Both the position numbers and the translations under genes were made by a program. A DNA stretch of 64,000 nucleotides from Doryteuthis pealeii (lineage: Eukaryota; Mollusca; Cephalopoda; Myopsida; Loliginidae): the NCBI GenBank assembly GCA_023376005.1, contig CM042157.1, positions 55,571,287 to 55,635,286 of the forward strand, read 5' to 3'. This document shows, piece by piece, positions 12,777 to 24,789 of this stretch; position 1 is the stretch's first letter, and each line of letters begins with the position of its first letter. A model generated the notes under the pieces. The model was not told the DNA's origin. It worked only from the letters and a program-made list of their open reading frames with translations, and did not search any database.

Positions 12777-13040
12777 TCCTGGGCATGACACTAAACTGCG
12801 TCTGATGGTGAGGCTCCAGTTCTGAAGATCTGGGGAATATCCCTTTCATTGTCATTACTTCCAGTTCCACTCTGACCTGGAATAGTAATACCTGTTAGAG
12901 CTGGTTAAAGTTTCATTTATAGATCAAATAGATCTGTGTGCAAATTCTTATTTGATTGGACTATGTGCAAAATAAACAAAAAACAAAAGACACAATTATG
13001 CAAAAATGTAAATACAAACTTACAATGAACATAATTAAAT
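12777..13040 (+). repeat. Family A repeat copy
   Basis: The head GGGCATGACACTAAACTGCG and GATGGTGAGGCTCCAGTTC, and the middle AGATCAAATAGATCTG, are clear. The copy ends before the shared LINE tail, after a stretch matching ACACAATTATGCAAAAATG. Confidence 0.8.
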
Positions 13041-13927
13041 GGTATTCACATTTCAAAGATACTTGTCTTTAATAAATCATCATCATCATGCATAGCATGG
13101 GTTCCCTTTTACTCTTTTTCACCATCCATCCCTATTGGCAGGTCCTATATAATATCCACATAGTAAAGCAAGCTCCATACATAGGCTGAAAAAACAAATC
13201 TAAAGAAAATGATGAAAGTTGGTTTAAAATGAATTTTTCTTTTAGTTGATTTATGATATCCAGATTTTTAGAATTTTGGATTTTTTTTGTCACTAATTCA
13301 AACCATCATTCATTGAACGAATCCTTTTGTTTTTTGTCCCCCTCCCCACAATCATCTTCACCCTGAAATCTATTATGTTAAGCATTCATAATCATTGATA
13401 ATCAAATAAATTTTAAAATCATTTTACAACATTAGAGCTACCTCCAGTTCAAAGTTTTGTCAGTTTAGCTGAGTTTTTGATCTCCTATCTTGCCATTATT
13501 TTTTACTTTTATTATTTTGTAAAACATTGAAATTTTAGTGCAAATTTATTGTTAGTCTTTGTTTTTGTTAAAGAGTTGAGGTTTGACATAAAATCTCATT
13601 TATTATTTTAGTCAATCATTCATGTACATAATTACTACAAAGGATAAATGAAAGGTAAATAAAGTGGAGAAAGAGTATTTTTTTCTCTCTTAAGGATCAG
13701 ATAATTAATTTCTGCTCATATTACTGGACAATTGTTATCATTCTTTCAATACTGGTAATTATATTGTGTTCAAAATTTCTAGCCAGAGCGAAAGCTCTAA
13801 GAAAAAGATGTAAAACAAAATTTATCTTTCCATGTTATATTCATGGATGAGTGGTGTAAGATGCACAAAAACAAATTTAATCAACATATTAATTTTCGAA
13901 ACATTATCAAAGAATGCAAGATTCAAA

Positions 13928-14010
13928 TAGCATCGGTGGGCCAGATAAAATGCCTTTGTGGGCCAGATCCTGCTCATGGGCTGTAGTTTGGTGACCTCTG
14001 GTTTAGAAGA
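13928..14010 (-). mobile_element. hAT-type transposon terminus
   Basis: Read on the minus strand, the sequence starts CAGAGGTCACCAAACTACAG and continues with two copies of a GGCCCAC-type string. This is the familiar end of a widespread hAT family. The opposite terminus could not be located. Confidence 0.5.
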
Positions 14011-15029
14011 TTAAAGATATTTTACTTTGTATTGAATTTATATCAATTATATTTGAAACCAATTATTACTAAATAAATGAGGTAAACTTAATATTGTTAT
14101 ATGCTTTGGATTGTTCAAAGAGTAGAATTATTGATTTTATTTTTATGCAAATTTGAGTATCAATAAATTGGGTTGTATTTCTGGAGGTGTGGTCATTATA
14201 AAATTGTTTGATATTTGGTTATATGCAAAGTTCATTAATATGAAAAACAATTTTTATTATTTTAGTTATTCAACTTTATAGTTATGTAATAAAAATGTCA
14301 GTTTTATATGAAATAGTTATATTTTGATAATTGAATATTTGGTTTTTCTCTTTTCTCAGCACTTATAATGGTTGAATAAATGCATTTTACTTTTGATAAC
14401 TTTATTTAATTAGTTTGTTAATTGCTAATTAAAATAACTTACATTATTGATTGACTAGGTAAATTATTCACTTGCAAATTTTATATTCTTTTAATCATTT
14501 TATTGTTTTCCTGATATTTTGTGTTCTTGATTTAAAAAAAAAAACAAACAATAACCTCAACTTACTTTAAAGGAGAGTTCTAGATATTGTGAGTAACTTA
14601 AAATCAACTTTAAGAATAATTATAGAAAATTAATATATCGTCTGAACAACTTTGAAATTTAGAAAATTATAAATTTGATGTCTAACCCATATTTGGAAGC
14701 TGACGTTTATCAGAAATTTATGTGATAAGCACACATTTTACTTATGCATAGATTTATTAAGTACATTGGCAATTGCAACTATCAGTTGTTAATTGTTCTA
14801 AAATTAAAACTTTATATATCATCAAATTATTAAGCTAAAGATAGGATGCAACAAAATATGTTACTTTTGTATATTTTAAGACCAGCATTTTTTTTAAGCA
14901 AACCACATTTGAAAATTATGGCATATGAATTTTGACTGATGCATCATTCAAGGATCAAATAGCAAGAAAGGTTTAGGTTTTAATGCTTCAAAATAAAATT
15001 TAGAACATTTTGGGGCAGAATCCAAAAAA

Positions 15030-16870
15030 ATACTAATGTTGATGACCTTGTCATCTGCTATAGATCTGCAGATACCCACAAAATAGAACGACAATTGCAG
15101 GTGGGCATCAACAAAATAAACAAATGGGCAACAGACAACGGCTTTAAATTCTCGAAAACCAAGACTCAATGTGTGCATTTCTGTTCCTTAAGAAAAATGC
15201 ACAATGACCCTACCAACAAACTTGAGGGAAGTGAAATCCCTGTTGTTGACCAGTACAAATTCCTAGGTGTTATATTTGATAAAAACTTTCATCCCACACA
15301 TAAAATAATTAAAAAATAAATGTACTAGAGCCCAACAACTATTACGAGTAGTTGTCCCATGCTGAATGGGGAGCGGATCAACAAACATTACTTAAACTAT
15401 ACAGATCACTGATGCGTTCCCAGCTTGATTATGCCTGCTTTGTATATAGATCTGCTAGGAGGTCTTACCTCAAAGAGCTCAATGAAGGCTTAAGGCAAGT
15501 CATAGGAGCCTTCAGAACTTCTCCAGCTGACAGCCTATACGTAGGGGCTTATGAAGCACCTCTACAGCTAAGATGTGAAAAACTAGTCTTGCAATACTAC
15601 ATAAAACCCAAATCCTGCCCATCCAACCCAGCTTATGACTGCACCTTCAATGAAGAATACAAGAAATGTTTTGAAAAAAAAAAAAGAAAAATCAATAAAA
15701 CCTTTTGGTCTCCAAATGGAACCCATCCTCAAAGAATCTAAAATTCCTCTCACAAATATTCACAAAACCATTATACCAAAAACACCACCTTGGATCATTT
15801 AAAAAACCTAAAGTGATCCTTGAGCTAAGTGAACTCCCCAAAACAAAAACCCATCCTCGCACTAACCAAGATAAATTCCACAATATTCTAGAACGTTACC
15901 CCAACCACCTCTACATCTTTACAGATGGCTTTAAGGACAATGACAAAACAGCATGTGCAACTATTTTAAATAAAAAAAATTGTAAGAAAAGCTCTCCCAA
16001 ATGAAAGTTCCATTTTTTTCAGCTGAAACCCATGCAATAGATCTAGAACTTGACATAATCTATGAAAATAACCACAAAAAATATATCATCTTCTCAGACT
16101 AGCTCTCTGTCCTATTATCATTAAGAAATAAAAAACTGGAAAACCCTCTCATCATTAAGCTCCTGAATAGATTAGATTTGATGTCTAATTCTAAGGAGAT
16201 TATGATATGCTGGATTCCAAGTCATATAGGAGTGAGGGAAAATGAAAGAGCAGACTCCGCAGCTAAATCGGCTCTAGATTTGGTCCCTGACAATTTGAAG
16301 ATACCATATACTGATTTGAAACCTAAAATCAATAGATTCCTTCATACAAAATGGCAACAACACTGGAATAACATCCACAATAAACTCTTCCTAATCAAAC
16401 CCACTTTGGGAGGCTGGAGACCAACTTTAAGGAAGTCTAGAAAGGAACAAGTCATTGTATCTCAATTACACATTGGTCATACAAGACTAATGCACTCCAA
16501 TATACTCAAACAAGAACAACAACCACAATATGGAACATTTCAAACACCTTTGACAGTTAAACACTTATTCATGGAATGCAGGTTTCTTGCTCACATCAGA
16601 AACCGTTATTTTAAAGCAAACAACATGAGAGATCTGTTTGAAAATGTCAAGATGGAGGATATTTTCTCTTTTTTTGAGAGAAATAAAATTATACCATAGA
16701 ATATAGACATGAAACAAATCAATACCATACAACATAATCCCCAATAATGCTAACACATTTTTAAAACCAATTACTAAAAAGTATAAATATAAATACACAA
16801 TATGTATAACTTCCTAACTGTTAGGCATGACATAACCCCAGACAGGTTGATATGCCATTAAAATCAATAA
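15030..16870 (+). pseudogene. 5'-truncated LINE (I/jockey-like) with RNase H
   Basis: Starts near the reverse transcriptase catalytic box, read as NVDDLVI where the family has an aromatic residue in place of Asn. It then follows the RT thumb (KINKWATDNGFKFSKTKTQC, then FLGVIFD), the connection region (YRSLMRSQLDYACFVY), an RNase H domain (FTDG near 15920, AETHA near 16020, FSD near 16095, WIPSHIGVRENERADSAAK at 16211-16267) and a C-terminal segment (LTVKHLFMEC). Stops at 15317 and 16100 and several frameshifts break it into open pieces at 15095-15319, 15352-15741, 15705-16004 and 16178-16699. The 3' UTR ends with a tail at 16797-16870 shared with families A and D, followed by A-rich sequence. 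It is dead by itself, but it identifies the likely driver family. Confidence 0.9.
16797..16870 (+). repeat. LINE 3' tail shared with families A and D
   Basis: The string TAGGCATGACATAACCCCAG followed by ACAGGTTGATATGCCATTAA and AATCAAT closes the LINE. Near-identical ends close family A copies at about 5520-5604, 29400-29485, 33395-33475, 48055-48140 and 62260-62345. A shorter version closes the D copies. Confidence 0.85.
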
Positions 16871-17325
16871 AAAACAAACAAACAAAAAATACTTTTGATA
16901 ATTAGATTAGAATAATTTAAAAATTTCAGCTCAGCATAAAAAGAAAAAAGATTCTGATAGAAATAGATTTACATAGTAAAAAGTATTAAAATAGTTACAG
17001 ATTGAACATTCAAATTTTGTATGTTCATGCAAAACCAATGCTAGAAAAATGTGTTGTTGGAGCAAAAATAGATTTATCTATATTCTGAATGTTGTTAAAA
17101 CGAGTTGTATAATGTAACAAAAAGCAAATAAACATGCTAGTAATTTAGTCAGTTTTTGAAGTGGATTGAAATGGAAGCATTGATTTTTATATCTTGCTTT
17201 TTGAAATATTTTAAATCTGTATGAAACATGAAAAATGGTAATATTTAGCTTAATGTTAAAGCAAATGATAAGAATTATATTCATTGGGCATTTGATATGT
17301 TCATATACAAATAAGTTTAAGCAAA

Positions 17326-17540
17326 TAGGTGGATATGCATATATATGCACAGTTCATCTAAGTTAATATATTAGTTTAATATAGAAGCATCTACACACAT
17401 AGGTGGGTATACGTATATATGCACAGTGCATGGAAGTGTATATGCATATATTGTTTAATATATAAGCATGTACACATGTAGGTGGGTATGCATATATATG
17501 CACAGTACATGTAAGTGGATATACATATATGTACATAGTG
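17326..17540. repeat. Minisatellite, 74-79 bp unit, about 2.8 copies
   Basis: Units start at 17328, 17402 and 17481 with GGTGGRTATRCRTATATATG, followed by CACAGT, an AT-rich core and an AAGCATSTACACA string. Minus-strand open frames of 76-90 codons here (17078-17621) are translations of this repeat and show its periodicity. Confidence 0.85.
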
Positions 17541-18066
17541 AAAATTAAATTGAGTAAACATTTTGTATGTAAAATGAAAGTTTTTGATGTTTGCTTCATC
17601 AGTGTAAAGAAAAATATACACGTTATCCAGGAACTTGTTTTTTTTTATGATTTAGTAAATTTTTTGGTTGTGATATGATAAATACAGTTATAACTGTACT
17701 TGACTGAACCTTTCAAAACCATTGCAATTAGAAGTCTGTCACTAAGTGTCTCGCCAGCATTTCTCAGTGCTGTAATTGCCATTTCTGCTTGTATAATATA
17801 TTCTATGACACTCTTCTTCCTGTTTTTCTACAGAGATATCAGTTCATTGCATAGGCTAATCACTTGTAGCTTTCTCTTACCAGTGCAATAGTTCTGTAAT
17901 ATGAGAAAAGTTCCTCTTTCATTGTCTGCAGCTTTTCTCGTAATCATAGAAAACACTCTTGTCATCCAGAAATTAAATTAGTTCAGCATTATCATTTTTT
18001 TTCTGCATTTATATCCTTATCACAATATTTGGCTGGCTCATTCAGTATGATGTCTTTTAGACATAT

Positions 18067-18456
18067 TGTTACATATCTCTTCTTGTTGATACCATTGTGA
18101 TTCCTTGCCATGCAAGACAACGCACAGTTTTACTGGAAGGAATAAGAAGACAACATTTTTATGTGCACATAACTTTATTTCTTCCATGACTTCTCTTTAC
18201 ATACATTACTTGGCTAAAAATCCAAGGCGCCAGTCAGAGAAGTACTAGGAATCAATGTGAAGTCTTCAACTGCTTCCAACTAACTGTTTGTTAACTAAAA
18301 TCTCTTCTAACTTTTCTCGGATCACTAGGTCACATGACTTTCTGGTCCAATGAAAGTCTAACTTTCAAATGATCTCCCGTTTTATTACATCACCTGTCAA
18401 TTATACTAGGTGCCACCTTAATGGTTAGAATCTTTTAAAACTTTAACTACACTACA
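18067..18456 (-). mobile_element. Possible solo LTR
   Basis: On the minus strand the segment begins TGTAGTGTAG and ends TATGTAACA (TG...CA), is about 390 bases, has more mixed composition than its surroundings, and contains AATAAAG about 120 bases from its end, like a polyadenylation signal. I could not see a target-site duplication, a polypurine tract or a second copy. An unrelated unique or other repeated sequence remains possible. Confidence 0.3.
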
Positions 18457-19480
18457 TGCCAAATAAAAATATTCAGCAACAGTATGCAATTTGGATAAAA
18501 ACTCTGTTTCCTATAGTTTGTATTTTGACAGATGAAAAAATAAAATTGCAATCTATTCCATCAGGTTCTTATACCTGTCTTGGGCCCATAAACCTGTTGC
18601 AGTAGCAGAGGTCTGTAGATCGGAACTATGCTCTGCTACCAGAACAAAATTACATTTCCGGATGCTGTTAATTCAATTTGATTCTACAGATGATTTTATA
18701 AATTGTTTGACACAATCATATAAAAGAATAATCTTTAAAAAAAAGTTAAATCTACCTAAAAAATTTTCAATATCAAAAAGATAATCAGCCATGATTCCAT
18801 TTGCACTACTTGACACATTCCCCAATGAACAATTTCCAATTTATTGCTGATTTTTCTTTTAATGTGTTGATGATGATGTGTTAAAATATTGTCTTTGAGG
18901 TTCCAAATTTGGATCATTCCTTTCTGGTGAGAAGGATGTGAATTAGGCTTCTTCGCCTACTTCTCACTGAACCCACAATGATGGAGAGAACAGGCAAGTT
19001 TTGCACCTAATGTTCCTTGCTTTAACTCTCTCTACATTCAAGCAAGTTATTTCTATCTATTTTCCCATCATGTATAATAATAACAGCTAGAATTTTTTTG
19101 CAAAGGCTCAACAGGATATGATAATTAACAAATTACCGAGGGAGAGAAAAGGGTTCTGTTTTGAGAGTTAAAGTTCTTTTTTGATCCACTTGAAAGTCAC
19201 TTCTTTTTATCCTAAGGCCAAGATTACATCAGTCATTGACAACTTCAAGAAATCTTATTCCTTTCTATTTTAAGCATTTTTAAAGACACATAATGGTTGT
19301 TTCTAGAATTAGTGTTGTTTCTGTTTTGGTTGCTGATAATTAGAGCTTTAATCTTTTAAAAAATATCCAAACCCTTTAAAATTTTATTACAAACTTAAAC
19401 TATTCTATATTGCAAAAACAACAAAAATATTATTCAATTTACAACTGGACACCTCACCATGAAACAAAGAGGCTTGCACA

Positions 19481-19700
19481 CCATCACTTTACTCTGCAGG
19501 GGGGTAAAACTACCCCAAAAAGGGTGTCCTGGATAATCTCCATCTGGTGGTGAGGCTACATTTTTGGGGCTCTTTGGAGTTTATTATTATTACTCCTAGG
19601 TCCACTCTGATCAGGAATGTTAGGGTCAATTCTATGGGTCAAATAGATCTGTTTGAAAATTATTAGTACTTGATAGGAATGCTTGAAAACATAATTGTGC
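19481..19700 (+). repeat. Family A repeat, 5' part
   Basis: Head with CTGCAGGGGGGTAAAACTAC, GATGGTGAGGCTACATTTTTG... and GTCAAATAGATCTGTTTG, truncated after TTGATAGGAATGCTTG. Confidence 0.75.
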
Positions 19701-19862
19701 AAGGAATTGATTATTGATATTAAATAGGAATAATTACTTGAAACCTTATAACTGTAGAAACATAATTATTATAGACAAATGAAAAAGTGCAATTTAAAAA
19801 TAATGATTGTAATGGAATGTTGAAAACAAACATTTATGAGGAGTTATTTACTAAGCTTAGCT

Positions 19863-19975
19863 CATTTGTGACACAAAGTCAGATGTATGAGGTACCCAGT
19901 GAGTATCAAACTCACTAACAATAGTCTGGTAATCTAACTTTCTAACCATTACACCATGTGATGTGCCCAACATAA
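19863..19975 (-). repeat. SINE family C copy
   Basis: Related to the inserts at 51815 and 39725 through GTGACACAAAGTCAG and CTAACCATTACACCATG. The latter is the reverse of a tRNA-like head (CATGGTGTAATGGTTAG). Confidence 0.6.
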
Positions 19976-20280
19976 ACAGTTATGCTTATAATCATATATT
20001 TACAAATGAATCAAATTTCAGTGTTAAATAATCCATAAAGATTTGATATACTGTTAAATAAACCAAACCATTACTATTGTAGTAAGTTTGATCATATACT
20101 TGTTGCTTTTTTATATACTATACTAAGCTTAGAAAATCCTCAATATGCTGTTGCATTTCTCCAAAATGTTATATATTGAATGATTGTCAATATTTAGAAT
20201 AAGCAAAATATCATTTAACATAATAGACATTTCCAAAGAAATCAATGTTGGCAGAGAGAACTTGGCAGCTACTTTCAGCA

Positions 20281-20320
20281 ACATGATCATCATCATCATC
20301 GTTAAATGCAAGATGGTCTT
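20281..20320. repeat. (ATC)n-tailed repeat end
   Basis: ATCATCATCATCATCGTTAA followed by ATGC resembles the trinucleotide 3' end of RTE-type LINEs and their SINEs. It is too short to classify. A similar (ATC)n string with a GCATGGGTTCC motif is at 13075-13105. Confidence 0.35.
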
Positions 20321-20435
20321 AGGTGTTTTAATACTTTTTATTCATTTTTAGCAATAACTAGCAGAGCTACTCTGCTTTGCTATGGATTCAAAAAGTTAAA
20401 AATAAATCTCTCATGTATATCTATATATAATATAT

Positions 20436-20490
20436 AGATTAATAAAATTAATTTAAAAAAAATTAATTTAAAAAAAATTAATTTAAAAAA
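20436..20490. repeat. 16-bp tandem repeat, about 3 copies
   Basis: Three near-perfect units of AATTAATTTAAAAAA type. Confidence 0.85.
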
Positions 20491-20700
20491 TGTAATTTCA
20501 TTGATGTTAATTATCTTATTATCATTTAGATTCTTTTATTAAGTAGGATTTCCTTTTTGATCTTAAAATTGGATCGGTTGTTTGGAGTTTTTTTAACCCC
20601 CTCTCGCATTGGGTTGAATTCTCATTTTGTCTGGCACTCTTCACTTTCGGCTGTTAAAAGACAAACACCCCTTCTCTCACAACATCTAAACTCGTCATCA

Positions 20701-20746
20701 TTCTCTCTCTCTCTCTCTCTATATGCACTCAGTCAGACATACAGAA

Positions 20747-20820
<74 letters not shown>
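20701..20820. repeat. Compound (CT)n / (TA)n microsatellite
   Basis: Two CT runs (about 20703-20722 and 20749-20780) are followed by TATC and a TA run to 20819. The 114-codon frame spanning 20557-20901 is largely this low-complexity sequence. Confidence 0.95.
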
Positions 20821-20825
<5 letters not shown>

Positions 20826-20854
20826 TAGATTAATGAAATCATCCACTAGCAAAC

Positions 20855-21045
20855 CATGTGGCGTAATAGTTATTGTCATACAAAATGGACGTTATACCTG
20901 AGTTTAAATCCTGGATGATGCCTTTTGCATACTCTTGGGAAAGGTATGCATCCAACTATTCTCTGCCTAGCTATGAGTAAATATTAGGGCAGACTGAGCT
21001 CTTTAACCTTGGTATATCAACTGGTTTAGGAGAAGGAAACCCTGT
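20855..21045 (+). repeat. SINE family B copy
   Basis: Head TGGCGTAATAGTTATTGTCA, B-box region GAGTTTAAATCCTGGATG, body CTCTTTAACCTTGGTATATC and GGAGAAGGAAACC. The extreme 3' end is missing. Confidence 0.8.
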
Positions 21046-21831
21046 TACATGGATATGGCTGGGGAACACCTTTGGACATATATCCCTGAGAACCCCTACA
21101 CATATGCAGAGCCAGCTTAACTCACATTGGTTGAATGCTGTGTGTTTCTCTCTTTCTCTCTCACACACGCACATGCCAACCATTGGCAGAAACTGTTTTT
21201 GCAAAAAAAAAAAAAATACCATTATGAAAACTGCTAGCACATTTCTCATGTTGTTTCAAAAATTTTAGTTATTAAAAAATAAACCATAAGTAATAGAGTA
21301 ACATTTGGCCGTTATTGGAGATAATATATTCTCATGATTATATTTGATGTGGCATTTTCTTTAAACTCAATGCATTATGATATCAATAGATTAAATACAT
21401 TCTACTTTTTTAATTGCAACAATATTTTTACATTGTTTTCTACATTAAAATGATAAAGGAAAGAGAACTTGGATTGTTTTGATATTAGAAATAAAATAGT
21501 CAACTCAAATCTCTTTTGATTTGCTTTTAGCATTCATTGGGATGCTGTATTTGTCATTTTTAATTCAGTATAGTCAATCTTGAAACTTAAATTTTAAGAC
21601 CTTGAAATCCTTAAATGAAAGTTTTCAACAACCTTAGAAATTTATATAGAAATAATGTGTATATGAAAATGATTAATTTTAACAGCATAGCAATCCATCC
21701 AAAGTTATTCCATAGTGGCTAGGGAATTGCATACATTGTATGTTTATATTTATATTGTTTTGTGTTGTTGTAGAGTTTGTTTTTTTTTGTTTTTTTTCCA
21801 TACAGTACTATTGACTACATATGTTTTACAA

Positions 21832-21985
21832 ACAGATCTTTTTGACCCAAAAATTTGACCCTAACAAGTATTACCACTACTGTCCTGGGAATAATAGCAA
21901 TGAAGGAGTAGTCCACATTCCCCAGATCTCCAGAACTGGAGCCTCACCATCAGATTCAGTTTAGTGTCATACCTAGTACATCCCT
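21832..21985 (-). repeat. Family A repeat, 5' part
   Basis: Minus-strand copy of the head: AACTGGAGCCTCACCATCAG and AGTTTAGTGTCATACC match the reverse complement of the copy at 12777. Confidence 0.8.
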
Positions 21986-22810
21986 TTTTTTGTGTGTAGG
22001 GTCTTACCACTCTGTAGAGGATACAGTTAGTGTATTCAAATACCTGCTGACAATGTGGAATGCTTTAAGGAATTTATATCTCAAATGAATTTCTCTTGAG
22101 TATTTAATAGCATTAAACCAACTGTTTGGTTGGTATTGGTTATCTCCTTTTATCTGTGACCTTGCAGTAACCCTATTAAGTTAAGCTTTACCCTTTTTAA
22201 CCCCTACAGATAAAATCCCAAATTGCCACCTCAAAATGTCTATTCAATTTCAGCTTAAATCTTCTTATACAAAGAGGCTTGATAAGTAAATCTGTTTCAA
22301 CTGCAAAATCAAATCTCACCCTTTACTTGTACTGCAAATTTTATCTTAGTTCCCTAAATGCAGATTTTAACAACTGTATTATTTAGACTTGGTTTCAGAA
22401 AATTCTTTTATATGTAAGAATAGACACTTCTTTAACAAGTTATACAAGTTCATTGTGGATCAAGTTATAAAAATTAATTTGATGCCTCTAATCTCTTAAA
22501 TTCACATCTTTAGGGAAACTGGCTGATATCATTTGATTTTTTATTTTAAATTTTTTTTTTTACTTCAGTGTGTTTAAGTTATTTGAATGCAGATACATTT
22601 AATTAATAATGGTAAAGATCCTTATATACTTATTTATATACTTCGGATACTATATCAGTTTCATTTAAATATTACTAGTACTTTAAATATTAAAAAATAT
22701 GATAACACACTAAAATTTTAAATTAAAAATGAAGGCCAACATTTAAAATTTGACGTTTCTTTATTTTCAGTTCATTAATATCATACATTCTAAATTTCTC
22801 TTATATAGAT

Positions 22811-22831
22811 GTGTGTGTGTGTGTGTGTGTG
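22811..22831. repeat. (GT)n microsatellite
   Basis: About ten GT dinucleotides. Confidence 0.9.
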
Positions 22832-22984
22832 AAGATAAAATTACAGAGTATAAATAGCTTTACTGTTAAAACTATAGAAATGTTTAAAGCATCATAATGT
22901 TGCTGCATACACACTTTTTGGATTTTATATAGTAGTTATTCATTGTTTACCTGGAACTTCTCATACATTAGTTTTACATACATA

Positions 22985-23405
22985 TGTTTAGGGGCACATT
23001 TGACAAGTTGTCTACCACCTCTCACCTGCTGTTGTAGTGTGAGTAATTTCCCCTGACATACTGCACTGAATGACATTGTCAGAATCTTTGGCGCTGTTGG
23101 GTTCCTGTCCTAAATTGAATTCATAGACATGGGCATGAGACCGGATGGGATAGTGCATCAAATTGGTATGAAACACCACCTGTTACAACACAATTTCAAG
23201 GGGGTGGGTAGCCTTGTCACATCAGTCCTGGACCTAGGATTGGCAACCTGAGATACCAAGGATTGTAAACTAGCCAAATATGTCTCTTGCAGACAGGTTT
23301 GCTGAAACTTGCAGCATTTATCAGCCTGTGCACTAAAAGTAGAATGGCTGATTCAATGCATCTCATTGGCCATTGTCCACAGTAACACACTCTGGCCATC
23401 CTATC
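22985..23405. other. GC-richer segment of unknown nature
   Basis: About 420 bases with clearly higher GC than the surroundings, containing GGGGCACATTTGACAAG, CCACCTGTTACAACACAA and GGTGGGTAGCCTTGTCACA. A 60-codon minus-strand frame (23217-23399) resembles no family I know. It may be a degraded transposon or another repeat family. Confidence 0.35.
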
Positions 23406-23669
23406 TGTGAGATCAACAGTGGCTGAAAAATGTTTTGTTCATTTTTATAAATATTTTAAGTAATTAAAAACAAACAAAAAAGAAGATTCTTGAATTCTTC
23501 AGATTGATATCCAGTTGGTAGATTTACCAGTTGAATAATGTTTTTATTTTGTGGTGAGATGGGACCAGGTGACTTGAATTTAGACGATGTGAAATTGTCT
23601 CACCTGCCCAGTTGGAGCCACCATTTGCAAATCACTCACTGGTTCTAATAGCATTCCTCGTTGATTTTT

Positions 23670-24775
23670 TTTTAATTTGAGGTTTTTGTTATTTAATCAC
23701 ATTAGTTATATAGAGCTCTGAAAATTAAGTTCAAAACTGTTTGAACTATGCAAATATCCCCAGTAGTTCAAAAGTTATGAGAATTTAAAGCCCTGAAATT
23801 TGAGGTACAAAAGTGGACATAATTTTTCTCCAATAATATATCAAATCAAGGACCAATTTAAAACAAGAAATTCATGAATTTGTTCACTATTTCTTTATTT
23901 TTGGAGCAATTTTGATAAAATTGCCATCTTATGTAAAATTGTATGTTCTTTCTGATTCTGCACTCAAATTGTATGTATCTCTATGCTGTAACCTATTATT
24001 TAGAGTATATGTATGGATATCAGCATTTTTTGTTTTTTAAAAGTTTACCACAAGATTATACAAGTTTTTCATTTTAATACTGCATGTATACATATATATA
24101 GTATTAATTTAAACAAATAACATCACTTTCAACTTAAAAATACCTTTTTAAATACTTGCTATGTTGTATTACATACAAGAAATAGAATATCTCTTTATAT
24201 GATTTTTTAAAAACAAAACCAGTCCAGCATGTGCTTTCTGAATGGTTTTGTTTACATTTTTAATATTAGCTCATAGGGTTTTATGTTTTTTTTCCTCCAA
24301 AATTGAAAGTTTGAAATTCTGTCTTTAAAGCATTATCAAAATTTCTCACATTATATATCAAAATAATTCTGAAACTATCTTCTATTAATGATATAGTGTT
24401 GGATTTTTGTTTACTCTATACTTTTTGAAGAAATTTCTGTCAACTTTAGTTGATTATATTTTTGAGGAAAAAAAAAACCCAACTTCCCGGTTGTAGATTA
24501 AGGTGTCTTCTAATTGAGTGTACAATTTCAAGAATATTGATAATAATGTTTTAACTTGCCGTAAAATATTGATAATAATTTTTTAACTTGCTGTAAAATA
24601 TTATTCAATGGATAAAACACATACAAATTACATATTTAGAAAGATTATTTTATTTTGTTTCCAACCATATAATATTTTAAATATTGGACTAGGCAATATG
24701 AAAGAAATTCTAAGTTGAACCAATTGCGATGCAAATTTGTCAATGTCCATTAAAATCAGCTAAACTGCTGGTAAT
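23670..24775. repeat. Unclassified dispersed repeat R1, copy 1
   Basis: Shares long colinear blocks with 42425-43405: ATTTAATCACATTAGTTATA, ATGCAAATATCCCCAGTRGT, the TTAAAGCCCYGAAATT region, ACTTTTTGAAGAAATYTCTG, and ATTCAATGGATAAAACACAT. It has no coding frame and no recognised termini. It contains an internal short duplication at 24525-24610 (AAAATATTGATAATAATKTT twice). Confidence 0.75.
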
Positions 24776-24789
24776 GCTGTTGGTAGTAT

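Noticed and set aside
18600..18650. Primer-binding-site-like TGGTAGCAGAG on the minus strand, near the possible LTR
   Set aside because: It lies upstream of, not downstream of, the LTR-like segment. It also pairs with a nearby GTAGCAGAG to form a small hairpin, so it is probably a short inverted repeat by chance or part of another repeat.
20557..20901. 114-codon open frame, the third longest in the window
   Set aside because: Most of it is CT and TA microsatellite translated as Ser-Leu and Tyr-Ile repeats, and it ends in a SINE.
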